Source of the DNA: Pseudomonadota bacterium
GTDB taxonomy: Bacteria; Pseudomonadota; Gammaproteobacteria; Burkholderiales; Burkholderiaceae_B
Reading direction: 5' to 3'
Assembly (NCBI GenBank): GCA_023440825.1
Contig: JAEXRL010000018.1
Location: forward strand, 62,001-126,000
Length of the DNA: 64,000 nt
A program made the translations under genes and the position numbers. Under the pieces are notes generated by a model that worked only from the letters and a program-made list of their open reading frames with translations, was not told the DNA's origin and ran no database searches. Below are positions 17,316 to 25,791 of the stretch, in pieces (positions within the stretch are counted from its first letter, which is position 1; each line of letters begins with the position of its first letter).

Positions 17316-18239
17316 ATGCAGATTGCCGCTACTTATTTAAAAAAACGCCACCTTCAGCTTTTATTGACCCTAGATAAAACGCGCCATTTGGGTCAAGCGG
17401 CTTTAGCGTTGCACATGAGTCAGCCCGCTGCTTCTAAAGCCTTAGCGCAAATGGAAGCTGAGATGGGACATATACTATTTCAGCGTAGTGGCACTGGCAT
17501 GCAGCCAACCCTATTGGGGGAGCTTGTGATTGCCTACGCTAAAAATCAGGCCGGTGCAGCGCAACGGCTAGAACTAGAGTTAGACGCTGTGGCCATGCAA
17601 GATCAGCGCTTACTTAAAATAGGTATTTTGCCGTCTGCCTCCGTCAGCATCGCACCGCGTTTAGTCAGTGCACTGGTTACAGCTCAACCTAATCTAGAAA
17701 TTTCCTTGCACGAAGGTTTGCTGACAGGCCTCATTGATCAGCTTTTGAATAACGAACTAGATTGCGTCATTGGCCGTACGTCTACACACGTTGATACCAG
17801 CCATTTAGATGGAATGTTTTTATACGAGGATCCGGCCTGCATAGTGTGTGGCAGTGAGCAAGCCTTGGCACAGCAGGCCAGTGGCTTAGGTTTGGAAAAT
17901 TTATTTGAGTATCACTGGATAGTACCGCCTAAGGATTCGGTGCAGCACGAGCGTATCCAGACCATGTTTAGTCGCTTAGGTTTGCCTTTACCTCAACGGT
18001 ATACGCAGTCCAACGCGACATTAGCAACCGTGACATTGCTTAATCAACATCCCTGGGTAGGTGTGATGCCTCGTAATTTGGCTGAGTATTTTGTGCAGCA
18101 GCAAGCACTTACGATTTTTCCCATTGATACTCAGGTGAATTTTGGCACTATACAAGTATTAACGCGTAAAGAGACGTATAAAACTTCGCCACTAGAGTTA
18201 GCGTTGACGCTTATGCAACAGCTTTTTCGTTCACGCTAG
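17316..18239 (+). CDS. LysR-family transcriptional regulator
   Basis: A 307-residue LysR regulator. The winged helix covers residues 10-70 (GQAALALHMSQPAASKALAQ, LFQRSGTGMQPTLLGE), followed by an effector-binding domain (LLKIGILPSASVSIAPRLVS). This resembles the GbpR/CbsR branch that binds sugars or aromatic sulfonates, but I cannot assign a ligand. It is divergent from the Bug-sulfatase operon and is the probable regulator of it. Confidence 0.9.
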   Translation: MQIAATYLKKRHLQLLLTLDKTRHLGQAALALHMSQPAASKALAQMEAEMGHILFQRSGTGMQPTLLGELVIAYAKNQAGAAQRLELELDAVAMQDQRLLKIGILPSASVSIAPRLVSALVTAQPNLEISLHEGLLTGLIDQLLNNELDCVIGRTSTHVDTSHLDGMFLYEDPACIVCGSEQALAQQASGLGLENLFEYHWIVPPKDSVQHERIQTMFSRLGLPLPQRYTQSNATLATVTLLNQHPWVGVMPRNLAEYFVQQQALTIFPIDTQVNFGTIQVLTRKETYKTSPLELALTLMQQLFRSR

Positions 18240-18387
18240 TATGTCTGGGCTAGTGCCATACGCATAGTGGCCAGTGAATCCACTGACGCTTAGGTTTATG
18301 TTATGGTAAATAGCTATTTTTTTCATAGGCTTAGGGTGGGGGCAGGAACAGACTAATCCAACACACTTGCCATTGCAGGAGTTGCTA

Positions 18388-19158
18388 TTGTTTAGTGATC
18401 TAATTGATGAAATGGACGATCTGGATGGGTATTCCATTGAGCCTAAGTTTTTTTTAGACGTTCCCTTTGTACCCACAGATGACAGCTTAATTGACGCCAT
18501 GCTAAAGCTGGCCGACCTAAACAAAACAGATACCTTATACGATCTGGGGTCGGGCGATGGCCGTATTGTGATCACCGCAGCACAAAAGCTGGGCATACGC
18601 GCTATAGGTGTGGAGCTTGACCCTTTGCGGGTGTCGGAAGCCATGGAAGAGGCAGCTCATGCCCGCGTTGAGCACTTGGTCGATTTCATCGAGGAAGATC
18701 TGTTTGAGGCGGACTTTAGCCCGGCTACTGTCGTGACCATGTACCTGATGGATTCGGTCAACGTCATGCTACGGCCACGACTACTTAAAGAACTCCGTCC
18801 GGGCACCCGTATTGTGTCTCATGCCTTTGATATGGGTAACTGGCGTGCCGATGTGGAGGTCTGTTTAGGTGGTGTCACACTGTATAAATGGATTATTCCC
18901 GCCATGGTTGAAGGTGCCTGGCAATGGGAAGGCATGGATGGATGTAGTTACCATCTAGAGCTACAGCAAAAATATCAAGAGGTCACAGGCGAGGTCTGGG
19001 TCGACGACGAGCCTGCGCAACTGGTTCAATGCAAACTTGAGGGTTCGCGCTTGCAAATCAGTGTACAAGCCCCACACAGCGATAGCCCTCAGCAGATGGT
19101 GCTAAGTTTTGAGCATGATGCGCAAAACCCTGAGTTGGAATGGTGTGAACAGCAGTAA
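18388..19158 (+). CDS. Class I SAM-dependent methyltransferase
   Basis: A protein of about 256 residues with the SAM-binding glycine loop D52-L-G-S-G-D-G58 and the acidic GVELD after strand 2. The MYLMDSVNVMLRPRLLKELR segment fits the motif after strand 4. I favour a TTG start at 18388, because AGGAG at 18377-18381 lies 6 bases upstream; the first in-frame ATG (18412) would lose 8 residues and lacks a ribosome site. The C-terminal 80 residues are a beta-rich extension. Its substrate is unknown. It stands alone between convergent neighbours. Confidence 0.82.
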   Translation: MFSDLIDEMDDLDGYSIEPKFFLDVPFVPTDDSLIDAMLKLADLNKTDTLYDLGSGDGRIVITAAQKLGIRAIGVELDPLRVSEAMEEAAHARVEHLVDFIEEDLFEADFSPATVVTMYLMDSVNVMLRPRLLKELRPGTRIVSHAFDMGNWRADVEVCLGGVTLYKWIIPAMVEGAWQWEGMDGCSYHLELQQKYQEVTGEVWVDDEPAQLVQCKLEGSRLQISVQAPHSDSPQQMVLSFEHDAQNPELEWCEQQ

Positions 19159-19180
19159 GCAGGGTAATGACCTGCTGTAG

Positions 19181-19202
19181 ATACCCAGTAGCGACTGGGT
19201 AT
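19181..19202. terminator. Hairpin between methyltransferase and fumarylacetoacetase genes
   Basis: ATACCCAGT (19181-19189) and ACTGGGTAT (19194-19202) form a perfect 9-base stem with an AGCG loop between two convergent genes. The T-tract is poor, so it is a weak bidirectional terminator at best. Confidence 0.45.
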
Positions 19203-19232
19203 ATTTGCATTGATTAAACCAGTTTTGCGCTA

Positions 19233-20558
19233 CTACATAGGCGTAGTTGATATGGTACCGGTGCAGGTGCCAAACCCTATTCTAGCTTTACCTGCGCCGC
19301 TACATCTGGCGGATAATATGACAGTGTCGCCATCAGCTAAACAGCTTCGTTGTTCGCCATTTGGTAGCTTGATAGGTTTTTTTCCTCCCTGTGCGAGTTC
19401 CAGCAATGAACCGGCCTGATCCCAGCTAGGCCCAGATATCGTGCCGCTACCCAATAGGTCCCCGGGCGCTAAGCGACAGCCATTAACGGTGTGATGAGTT
19501 AGCATTTGAGCGATAGTCCAATACTGGTGCGCAAAGTTAGTCTGGCTAAGGCGGTGGGGCGGTAAATGGGTACGACGCATTTGTTCCGTTTGTAGCAGCA
19601 CCTCAAGCTCAATATCGTAGGCTCCCCCATCACGTATGGAAGCGTGATCGAGATAGGCAAGAGTTTGTGGTTGTTCCTGCGTACGCGTCCAAGCCCGCCT
19701 ATATGGCAGAAGGGCGTCCAGAGTAATGATCCAGGGGGATAGGGTGGTGGCGAAATTCTTCGCTAAAAAAGGGCCTAAAGGAGCCATCTCCCAGAATTGT
19801 ATGTCGCGGGCTGACCAGTCATTGAGTAAGCAAAGGCCAAAGATGTGGTCTGTGGCGCGCTCAATAGGTACCGCATGGCCTTGCTGATTGCCTTGACCTA
19901 CCCAGGCACCTATTTCCAGTTCATAGTCCAGAAACTGGCTTGAACTTAAGATCGGCTCACCAGCGTCGTTGATCCTTATTTGCCCTTTAGGGCGACGAAT
20001 GGATTGGGGGCCTACTCCCAATGTCGAGGCTCTTCCATGATAAGCAATGGGCATCCATTCAAAGTTAGGGCTGAGCGGGTTATCCGGTCTACGCATCAAG
20101 CCTATATTGCGGGCGTGGTCAATGGATGTATAAAAATCGGTATAGTCGCCGACCTGTGCGGGCAGTTGATATTCAGCGTCCTCTTGAGCCCTTAGGGTGC
20201 TGCGCATTATGCCTTGCTCGTGCTCAGGAAGGTGCTCGTCAAGTAAGTTGGAAAGCCCTTGGCGTAGTGCTCGCCAGGCCTCTGGCCCTAAGGCCAGAAA
20301 GTCATTTAAGCGTTCTTGTGCGGCGGCTTCGCAGGCAGTCTGAGCCAAACCATCTAGCAGTCCGGTCGCACGTAGAGCAACTAAACATACAATTTGATCA
20401 CCTATAGCGACCCCACCACGCCAGCGAGCCTGTTCAGCCCCACGTTCCCGAAATACCGAAAAGGGCAAATTCTGTATGGGAAAGTCGCTATCTATTTCTT
20501 GAGCGGAACTCACCCAACTGCGACGGGTGGGTTCGTGCGTAAAGTCCAGTGTGCGCAT
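19233..20558 (-). CDS. fahA: Fumarylacetoacetase
   Basis: A 441-residue fumarylacetoacetate hydrolase, which splits fumarylacetoacetate to fumarate and acetoacetate in the homogentisate branch of tyrosine and phenylalanine breakdown. It has the SH3-like N-domain and the metal-site region of the C-domain (FYTSIDHARNIGLMRRPDNP, MPIAYHGRASTLGVGPQSIR, LDYELEIGAWVG, LLNDWSARDIQFWEMAPLGP). Length matches the family. It is last in a Bug-cupin-fahA operon. No homogentisate dioxygenase gene is near, which is unusual, so the true substrate could be a related acylpyruvate. Confidence 0.93.
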   Translation of the reverse strand: MRTLDFTHEPTRRSWVSSAQEIDSDFPIQNLPFSVFRERGAEQARWRGGVAIGDQIVCLVALRATGLLDGLAQTACEAAAQERLNDFLALGPEAWRALRQGLSNLLDEHLPEHEQGIMRSTLRAQEDAEYQLPAQVGDYTDFYTSIDHARNIGLMRRPDNPLSPNFEWMPIAYHGRASTLGVGPQSIRRPKGQIRINDAGEPILSSSQFLDYELEIGAWVGQGNQQGHAVPIERATDHIFGLCLLNDWSARDIQFWEMAPLGPFLAKNFATTLSPWIITLDALLPYRRAWTRTQEQPQTLAYLDHASIRDGGAYDIELEVLLQTEQMRRTHLPPHRLSQTNFAHQYWTIAQMLTHHTVNGCRLAPGDLLGSGTISGPSWDQAGSLLELAQGGKKPIKLPNGEQRSCLADGDTVILSARCSGAGKARIGFGTCTGTISTTPM

Positions 20559-20564
20559 AGTGAG

Positions 20565-21107
20565 CTAGCTTTGTGCGTCAATGAGTATGAAGGCAATTCT
20601 GGCTGCTTTGCCTGAACGATTTGCCCAGCCGTGATTCGTACCACGTTGAATAAGTACATCACCTGCTCGTAGCAGCACTTCCTCTTGATCTAGCAGCGCA
20701 AAAATCTCACCTTCTAAGACTAGGGCGTAATCCACGGTAGAGGTGCGATGCATGGTTGGGTCCACGTCGCCCTCCACATTGCGCTCAGCGTCGGGGTAAA
20801 GGCTGCTAAAAGTTTGATCAACTAGGGCTCGTTGCTCTTTTGCTGTGCGCACAGGTTCAGCGGGCCAATCGATGATGCGTAAAATCGTACCGCCCGTAGG
20901 GGGCAGAATGCCTTTATGGTCCGTGATATCGTCTGGATCATTCACGTGTACGTGTTCTTTCGTACGCCATAAGTTGGTTACCCGATAGCCAGGCCTAGCG
21001 TCAACCGTGAGTTGTACCGGTGACGGGCCATCGGCAATAACGCAGGTTTGACCTTCTGCATTATGTCCGGTTAGTACGCGGCGGATGGGTGCTGGTAGTA
21101 AAGACAT
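20565..21107 (-). CDS. Cupin-domain protein
   Basis: A 180-residue protein with one cupin barrel in its C-terminal half. VDYALVLEGEIFALLDQEEV and GDVLIQRGTNHGWANRSGKA correspond to cupin motifs 1 and 2, but motif 1 has few of the usual His residues. The N-terminal 90 residues are rich in beta strands and unassigned. AGAAGGAAC precedes the ATG. It sits 6 bases before fahA and 12 bases after a Bug gene. It could be an isomerase, an oxygenase or an acid-binding accessory protein of the pathway; the sequence does not decide. Confidence 0.85.
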   Translation of the reverse strand: MSLLPAPIRRVLTGHNAEGQTCVIADGPSPVQLTVDARPGYRVTNLWRTKEHVHVNDPDDITDHKGILPPTGGTILRIIDWPAEPVRTAKEQRALVDQTFSSLYPDAERNVEGDVDPTMHRTSTVDYALVLEGEIFALLDQEEVLLRAGDVLIQRGTNHGWANRSGKAARIAFILIDAQS

Positions 21108-21119
21108 GTCAGTTCCTTC

Positions 21120-22082
21120 TTATTTCTCGAATTCTAAAGTGGGCATCAGTTCCGCATGTACCTGGTAGGTGTCTGCGATACGCTGTTGAAAATTGTGGGT
21201 GGATAAATATTCTGGTACTTGCAGTAAGCCTTCAATGTGCTGTGCAAAAGATGGCGAGTTCACCACTTGTTCACACAGGCTTTCCAGTTTTTCCACCACG
21301 GCGACGGGTGTGTTTTTCGGCACGTACAGGCCATTTAGCCCAGGGCTAATAGTGGGGTACCCCAATTCCTTTAGTGAGGGTGCGTCGGGCATGGATTGAT
21401 GGCGCTTATCTGCCAAGACAGCCAGAACTCGAAGATCTTTGCCGGCTAGGGTGGCAATGGCTGGTGTGACAAAATCCAGATTTCCTCCTAGTGCATCGAC
21501 CACGGCAGGAGCGTCGCCACGGTATGGAATATCAGCGAACTTAACTTTGGCGCTTTGCTCTAGAGCCGCCATGGAAAGATGTGGCACAGAGGCTAGGCCG
21601 GCGTGTCCATATGACACGCTTCCTGGCTTGTCCCGAGCTTTTTGCAGTAGCTCATCCAGTGTTTTTATCGGTGAGTCCTTGACTACCGCGATGGCAAACA
21701 CATTTTCGAAGACTTGGCACACAGGCAAAATATCTTCGTTTTTGAATGGCATGCTAGTGTTTACAAAAGGCGCATTCGTCATCGGAGAGGCAGGGGAAAA
21801 TCCCACTGTGTAGCCGTTGGGTTCCGCTCTTGCGATGGCATTAAAGCCTACTACGCCACCAGCTCCTTCACGGTTATGCACTATCCATTGTTGGCCACTT
21901 AATTGTGTTGCTTCCATCGCAAACACTCTAGCCATAGCGCCCACACCACCTCCTGCTGCGTAGGGCACGATGAGGTCCACAGGTCTGTCCGGATAGTCTG
22001 CCTGCGCAGTGCCGCTAAGCATGAAGCCAAGTGTGGCGAGTAAAGACACACTGACTCTTGTCTTGGTGAGTTTCAACATCAT
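21120..22082 (-). CDS. Bug/TctC-type periplasmic solute receptor
   Basis: A 320-residue Bug receptor with a signal peptide (cut near AQA) and the motifs YPDRPVDLIVPYAAGGGVGA and HNREGAGGVVGFNAIARAEP. AGGAGGAA lies directly before tandem ATGs at 22082 and 22079. It is the first gene of the Bug-cupin-fahA operon and is divergent from a TetR gene. The acid it binds may feed the fumarylacetoacetase-type step (inference). Confidence 0.93.
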   Translation of the reverse strand: MMLKLTKTRVSVSLLATLGFMLSGTAQADYPDRPVDLIVPYAAGGGVGAMARVFAMEATQLSGQQWIVHNREGAGGVVGFNAIARAEPNGYTVGFSPASPMTNAPFVNTSMPFKNEDILPVCQVFENVFAIAVVKDSPIKTLDELLQKARDKPGSVSYGHAGLASVPHLSMAALEQSAKVKFADIPYRGDAPAVVDALGGNLDFVTPAIATLAGKDLRVLAVLADKRHQSMPDAPSLKELGYPTISPGLNGLYVPKNTPVAVVEKLESLCEQVVNSPSFAQHIEGLLQVPEYLSTHNFQQRIADTYQVHAELMPTLEFEK

Positions 22083-22131
22083 TTCCTCCTGCTCAAGCGC
22101 ATGGTTTGGCTTAAGTGCCGGTTCAATTTTA

Positions 22132-22229
22132 GGTCATCTGTATAGTTTATTCGATTCTTATAGCATCTATTTGAATGTTTTATCAAGGCACTATTGTGTA
22201 ATTTATTAATTTTTACTATACAAATGACC
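22132..22229. promoter_or_regulatory. Pair of inverted 15-bp operator-like sites
   Basis: GGTCATCTGTATAGT (22132-22146) and ACTATACAAATGACC (22215-22229) are reverse complements with one mismatch. They face each other across the divergent Bug/TetR gap. Each includes a TATAC/TATAG element that could be a -10 box, so one regulator could control both promoters symmetrically. The TetR gene next door is the natural candidate. Confidence 0.5.
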
Positions 22230-22261
22230 AATGAATTATAATAATGCTCTTGGAGTATGAG

Positions 22262-22939
22262 ATGAGCAAACCTGATCCTAAAACGCGCATACTTGATGCG
22301 GCCGAACACTTATTTGCCGAGCGTGGCTATCATGGCGCTACGATGCGTCAGGTGGCTGACGCCTCTGGCGCGTCCTTGTCACTGACGCAATACCATTTCA
22401 AAACCAAAGAGGCTTTGTTTGGCGCCGTCATGGAAAGATGTATTTTGTCTATTAACCACCAACGCTTATTACGTTTGGGGGTCTTGGAAACCACTGCTAT
22501 TCAGTCTGAGCAGCGCGTTTCCGTGGACGATGTACTAAGAGCTTTCTTGGAGCCTACCGTTTTGTTGGCACGGGATACCCGGGAAGGGGGGCAAAATTAT
22601 GCCCAGCTTATTGCGCATATCATTAATGACCCGCAACCCCATGCTCGAGCCGTATCACAGAAATTAACCGATCCCATTGCCCGTCAAACTATGCGCATGC
22701 TCGGTCTTGCCTTACCGGAGCTAGACGAAGCAACTCTGGCCTGGTGTTATATTTTTATGGTGGGTGCCATGGTGACTGCGATTTCCCCTACCGGGCGGAT
22801 TGAGTTACTGTCAAATCGTCAAGCAGATGGCGATGATGTTGAGCGTATCCTTGCCCTGTTGGTTCCGTTCTTAACGGCTGGTTTCGAGCGCATTGCAGAG
22901 CAGGCAGGCACACCCTTAAACGGCCTTGCAGAAAAATAA
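22262..22939 (+). CDS. TetR/AcrR-family transcriptional regulator
   Basis: A 225-residue TetR regulator with the N-terminal DNA-binding domain (TRILDAAEHLFAERGYHGAT, VADASGASLSLTQYHFKTKE). I prefer ATG 22262 (MSKPDPKTR), because GGAG lies 6 bases upstream; an ATG at 22244 would add 6 residues. The C-terminal ligand domain resembles the CerR/DUF1956 type. It is divergent from the Bug-cupin-fahA operon and probably regulates it through the inverted sites in the gap. Confidence 0.92.
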   Translation: MSKPDPKTRILDAAEHLFAERGYHGATMRQVADASGASLSLTQYHFKTKEALFGAVMERCILSINHQRLLRLGVLETTAIQSEQRVSVDDVLRAFLEPTVLLARDTREGGQNYAQLIAHIINDPQPHARAVSQKLTDPIARQTMRMLGLALPELDEATLAWCYIFMVGAMVTAISPTGRIELLSNRQADGDDVERILALLVPFLTAGFERIAEQAGTPLNGLAEK

Positions 22940-22950
22940 TAAAAATAACT

Positions 22951-22979
22951 ATTCCCTTTTCTAAAATTTATTGTATAAT
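22951..22979 (+). promoter_or_regulatory. tRNA-Thr promoter
   Basis: A perfect TATAAT (22974-22979) lies 12 bases before the first base of the tRNA, as expected for a very short leader. The -35 position (near 22951-22956) is weak. Confidence 0.5.
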
Positions 22980-22991
22980 TTTAAATTCTTC

Positions 22992-23067
22992 GCCGGCTTA
23001 GCTCAGTTGGTAGAGCAGCGCACTTGTAATGCGAAGGTCGAGGGTTCAACTCCTTTAGCCGGCACCA
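22992..23067 (+). tRNA. tRNA-Thr (anticodon UGU)
   Basis: A 76-base tRNA. The acceptor arms GCCGGCT (22992-22998) and AGCCGGC (23057-23063) pair fully, followed by discriminator A and an encoded CCA. The D-arm GCTC/GAGC and the T-loop TTCAACT are in place. The anticodon loop CTTGTAA gives anticodon TGT (reads ACA). The top pair of the anticodon stem is a G-A mismatch and the T-stem has a G-U pair; both look tolerable. A terminator follows, so it is a single-gene transcript. Confidence 0.96.
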
Positions 23068-23077
23068 GAACACGTAG

Positions 23078-23115
23078 AACGCCAATCCTTTTAGGGTTGG
23101 CGTTTTGTTTTTTTT
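23078..23115 (+). terminator. Rho-independent terminator after tRNA-Thr
   Basis: AACGCCAATCC (23078-23088) pairs with GGGTTGGCGTT (23094-23104), one G-U pair, followed by a long T-tract (TTTTG then eight Ts). Confidence 0.93.
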
Positions 23116-23276
23116 GTCTTGATGCGAGCACTGCGTAAGATTTTATCGGCTGTAGTGATGCACTCAACATTTCATTCTAGACTACAGCCCCGAAAAAAGG
23201 GGCGGCGCGGTCTTTAGCAGAGTTGCCTCAGGGTTAGGTGAAACTAAATAGCATGCTTTATTGTGATGGAGGCTGC

Positions 23277-24662
23277 CTAACTTGCGATGGCTTCGTCGCG
23301 CTTCATGAAGTATTCCCCAATGAAATTGGTATTGATCTTGAAAGCACGATAATTAGCGTCTTGCAATAACTCACCAAGGAAGTGGGCGTTTGTATGTAGG
23401 CCTTCTAGCACCAGCTCTTCAATAGCGCTTGTGAGCAAGTCAATAGCATCGTGACGGTTCTCTTTATGTGCAATAAGCTTGGCAATCATCGGATCGTAAA
23501 ACGGGGTGATCCGATCACCGGCGCGTACACCAGTATCGATGCGTAGCCCATCTACCGATGCGGGCCAGATTAATGCATTGATGACGCCAGGTGATGGGAG
23601 AAAGTTTTTGTCTGGGCGCTCGGCATAAAGTCTGACCTCTACGGCGTGCCCTTGTAAACGAATATCTTCTTGATGTTGGATCGGTAAAGAGTTCAAGGCA
23701 TGTAGAATCTGCCACTTGACGATGTCTATTCCTGTAATAGCCTCTGTTGCCGGATGCTCCACTTGTATGCGTGTATTCATTTCTAAGAAATACGCTTCCT
23801 GACGATCGCAATCGTAGATAAACTCTACAGTCCCTGCTCCACTATAATTTTGTGCTCGACTTAAGGCGATGGCAGAGCTACGTAACGTGTTACGGACAGT
23901 GTCTGGCAAATTAGGTGCAGGGGCTTCTTCGAGTACCTTCTGGAAGCGTCGCTGTACTGAGCACTCTCGGTCATACAGATGTACAGCTAAACCATTACCA
24001 AATCCAAATATCTGCACTTCGATGTGGCGTGCTGTCCGTACGAGTCGTTCAAGGTAGACGCCAGCATTGTTGAATGCCTTTTCTGCCATGGACTGTGTGG
24101 CTGAGACCACCGCTAGTAGATCTTCGGGCTTTTCTACCATTCGCATACCAATCCCGCCGCCACCGCCTGCCGCTTTAACTAATAATGGGTAGCCGATTTC
24201 TTGGCCTGCCTGAGCTAGTCCGTCGGTGTCACCCGGATAGAAACGTGAGCTGCCGGGCAAGATGGGTAGTCCGGCCTCTTTGGCGATTTTGCGTGCGCGC
24301 TCCTTGTCGCCCATGTCTGCGATCGATTGCGCAGCGGGCCCCACCCATGCTAAGCCTGCATGAGTCACGGCTTGTGCAAATTCGGCACTTTCTGCTAGAA
24401 AGCCATAGCCGGGATGAACCGCAGTGGCTCCAGTTTGACGTGCTGCCTCAAGTAATGCATCGATACGTAGATAACTTTCGCGTGCGGGTGCTGGTCCGAT
24501 GGCAACTGCTTCATCAGCCATTTGTACATGCATTGCATATTTATCGGCTTCCGAATACACCGCAACCGTGGGGATGTTGAGCTCTTTAGCAGTGCGAATA
24601 ATACGGCAAGCGATTTCTCCTCGATTAGCAATCAGTAATTTAGGCTGAGCGGTAGAGGTCAT
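23277..24662 (-). CDS. Biotin carboxylase subunit of an acyl-CoA carboxylase
   Basis: A 461-residue ATP-grasp biotin carboxylase that carboxylates biotin on a separate carrier protein. It has the N-domain LLIANRGEIACRIIRTAKEL, the ATP-binding glycine loop KAAGGGGGIGMRMVEKPEDL, RDCSVQRR-type RECSVQRRFQKVLEEAPAPN and the EMNTRIQVEHPATEAITG active-site segment. No biotinyl domain is fused. Length is typical of AccC. Its carrier and carboxyltransferase partners lie at 26839-28658, across the Bug and GntR genes. GGAG precedes the ATG. Because of this setting it is probably pathway-specific and not the housekeeping accC. Confidence 0.92.
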   Translation of the reverse strand: MTSTAQPKLLIANRGEIACRIIRTAKELNIPTVAVYSEADKYAMHVQMADEAVAIGPAPARESYLRIDALLEAARQTGATAVHPGYGFLAESAEFAQAVTHAGLAWVGPAAQSIADMGDKERARKIAKEAGLPILPGSSRFYPGDTDGLAQAGQEIGYPLLVKAAGGGGGIGMRMVEKPEDLLAVVSATQSMAEKAFNNAGVYLERLVRTARHIEVQIFGFGNGLAVHLYDRECSVQRRFQKVLEEAPAPNLPDTVRNTLRSSAIALSRAQNYSGAGTVEFIYDCDRQEAYFLEMNTRIQVEHPATEAITGIDIVKWQILHALNSLPIQHQEDIRLQGHAVEVRLYAERPDKNFLPSPGVINALIWPASVDGLRIDTGVRAGDRITPFYDPMIAKLIAHKENRHDAIDLLTSAIEELVLEGLHTNAHFLGELLQDANYRAFKINTNFIGEYFMKRDEAIAS

Positions 24663-25065
24663 GGGTGTACTCCGTAATAGGGTGTTGGGTCGGATGCTAC
24701 GTAAAGTTTGTGTTCCGTGGTGGGCATGTATACAAGGGAGGGTGTTGCCTCAGTGCGTACATGAGAGTTGCGGATATATATCGCATCTGTGGTATGTAGT
24801 AGGCCAATACTATGTTTGGCTTTCTGCTGTGTAGTCTCCACCTCGGCACATCCTTTTACGTGTATGCGATACATGAGGTTTTTTTGATACTGATGAGATC
24901 ATCATTTTATGTTTGATATAAGTATACTAAAATGTAGACAAAATTGTTTGTTTTATTGTTTTGTATTTTGTTTGATTGCTTGTGGCCGCGGAGTCGTCTG
25001 CATGCGACGCTATATTCACTACAATATCGTATACTTAGCGATTCCTATATTGAGGTGAAAGCTAC
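24663..25065. other. Divergent regulatory gap between biotin carboxylase and GntR genes
   Basis: About 400 bases without a supported gene. The right half is AT-rich and contains a TGTAGACA site (24933-24940) of the GntR type and two copies of a TAAGTATAC-like element in opposite orientation (24920-24928 and 25028-25038). The left half, which would be the leader of the carboxylase gene, shows nothing I can name. Confidence 0.6.
24931..24942. promoter_or_regulatory. Candidate GntR operator, TGT-AG-ACA
   Basis: AATGTAGACAAA matches the TGT-NN-ACA core bound by many FCD-type GntR regulators. Read on the minus strand it overlaps a possible -35 element (TTGTCT) of the biotin carboxylase promoter. 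A stronger site with the same core overlaps the CoA-transferase promoter at 30016-30029. Confidence 0.45.
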
Positions 25066-25752
25066 GTGACGAAAAGCACAGAAAAAGTACGAGAAGAGCT
25101 ATCTGCTCCCAGGCTTAGCATGGAAGACGTTGTCGAAATTCTCAGAGAACGCATCGTAAATCATGAGTTGCCTCCGGGCTCTAAGCTTAGTGAAACGGTT
25201 CTCACGGAGGAGTTTAACGTTTCACGGCCTAGAATCAGGGAAGCCTTCGGGGTACTTGAAGACCGGGGTCTCATTGAGCGCATACCTAACAGGGGCGCTG
25301 TTGTTACTCGTCTTAATGTAGAAGAGGTTTATGCCCTTTTTGAAGTTCGAGAAGTACTGGAGGCGTTAGCAGTACGGCTGGCTACAGAAAAAGCGGCGTC
25401 TGATTCGTGGGCAGATCTAATTGAGCGCATGGGCGAGCCAGCTGTTAAGGCGCTTGCTGAGGATGATTTAGATTATTACGTTAGCTGTGTGAATCTATTT
25501 CGTGAAAGGACACTTGCTGCAGCGGATAACTCAATCCTAGCCGCCCAGATGGAAGGTTTTTACGATCGTACTAAAGTACTAATACGCCGCCTGATGTTAG
25601 TGCCAGGGAGGGCAAAGCAAGGTCTAAAAGAGCATCAGGAGCTTTTGAGAGCAATGGCTGCTGGTGACGCGGTGAAGGCAGAGCAATTGAAACGCGCTAA
25701 TATACGCGGCTCATTTGAGACATTTCGTCAATATCAAAAATATTTAATGTAA
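25066..25752 (+). CDS. GntR-family (FadR/FCD) transcriptional regulator
   Basis: A 228-residue GntR regulator. The winged helix (residues 18-85) has GSKLSETVLTEEFNVSRPRI and REAFGVLEDRGLIERIPNRG. The C-terminal all-helical FCD domain (VYALFEVREVLEALAVRLAT and following) usually binds a carboxylate or acyl-CoA. It starts with GTG after GAGGTGA. It sits between the carboxylase subunit genes, convergent with the Bug gene and divergent from the biotin carboxylase gene, so it is the likely local regulator. Confidence 0.92.
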   Translation: MTKSTEKVREELSAPRLSMEDVVEILRERIVNHELPPGSKLSETVLTEEFNVSRPRIREAFGVLEDRGLIERIPNRGAVVTRLNVEEVYALFEVREVLEALAVRLATEKAASDSWADLIERMGEPAVKALAEDDLDYYVSCVNLFRERTLAAADNSILAAQMEGFYDRTKVLIRRLMLVPGRAKQGLKEHQELLRAMAAGDAVKAEQLKRANIRGSFETFRQYQKYLM

Positions 25753-25791
25753 TCAAAAGGCCGCGCATACTATCTATATTGCTTCTGTAAA

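Noticed and set aside
23148..23191. Inverted repeat GGCTGTAGT/ACTACAGCC and GCCCC/GGGGC near the tRNA-Thr, considered as an attachment site or terminator
   Set aside because: The loop is long, there is no T-tract, no integrase or second att copy is present, and the true tRNA terminator lies before it.
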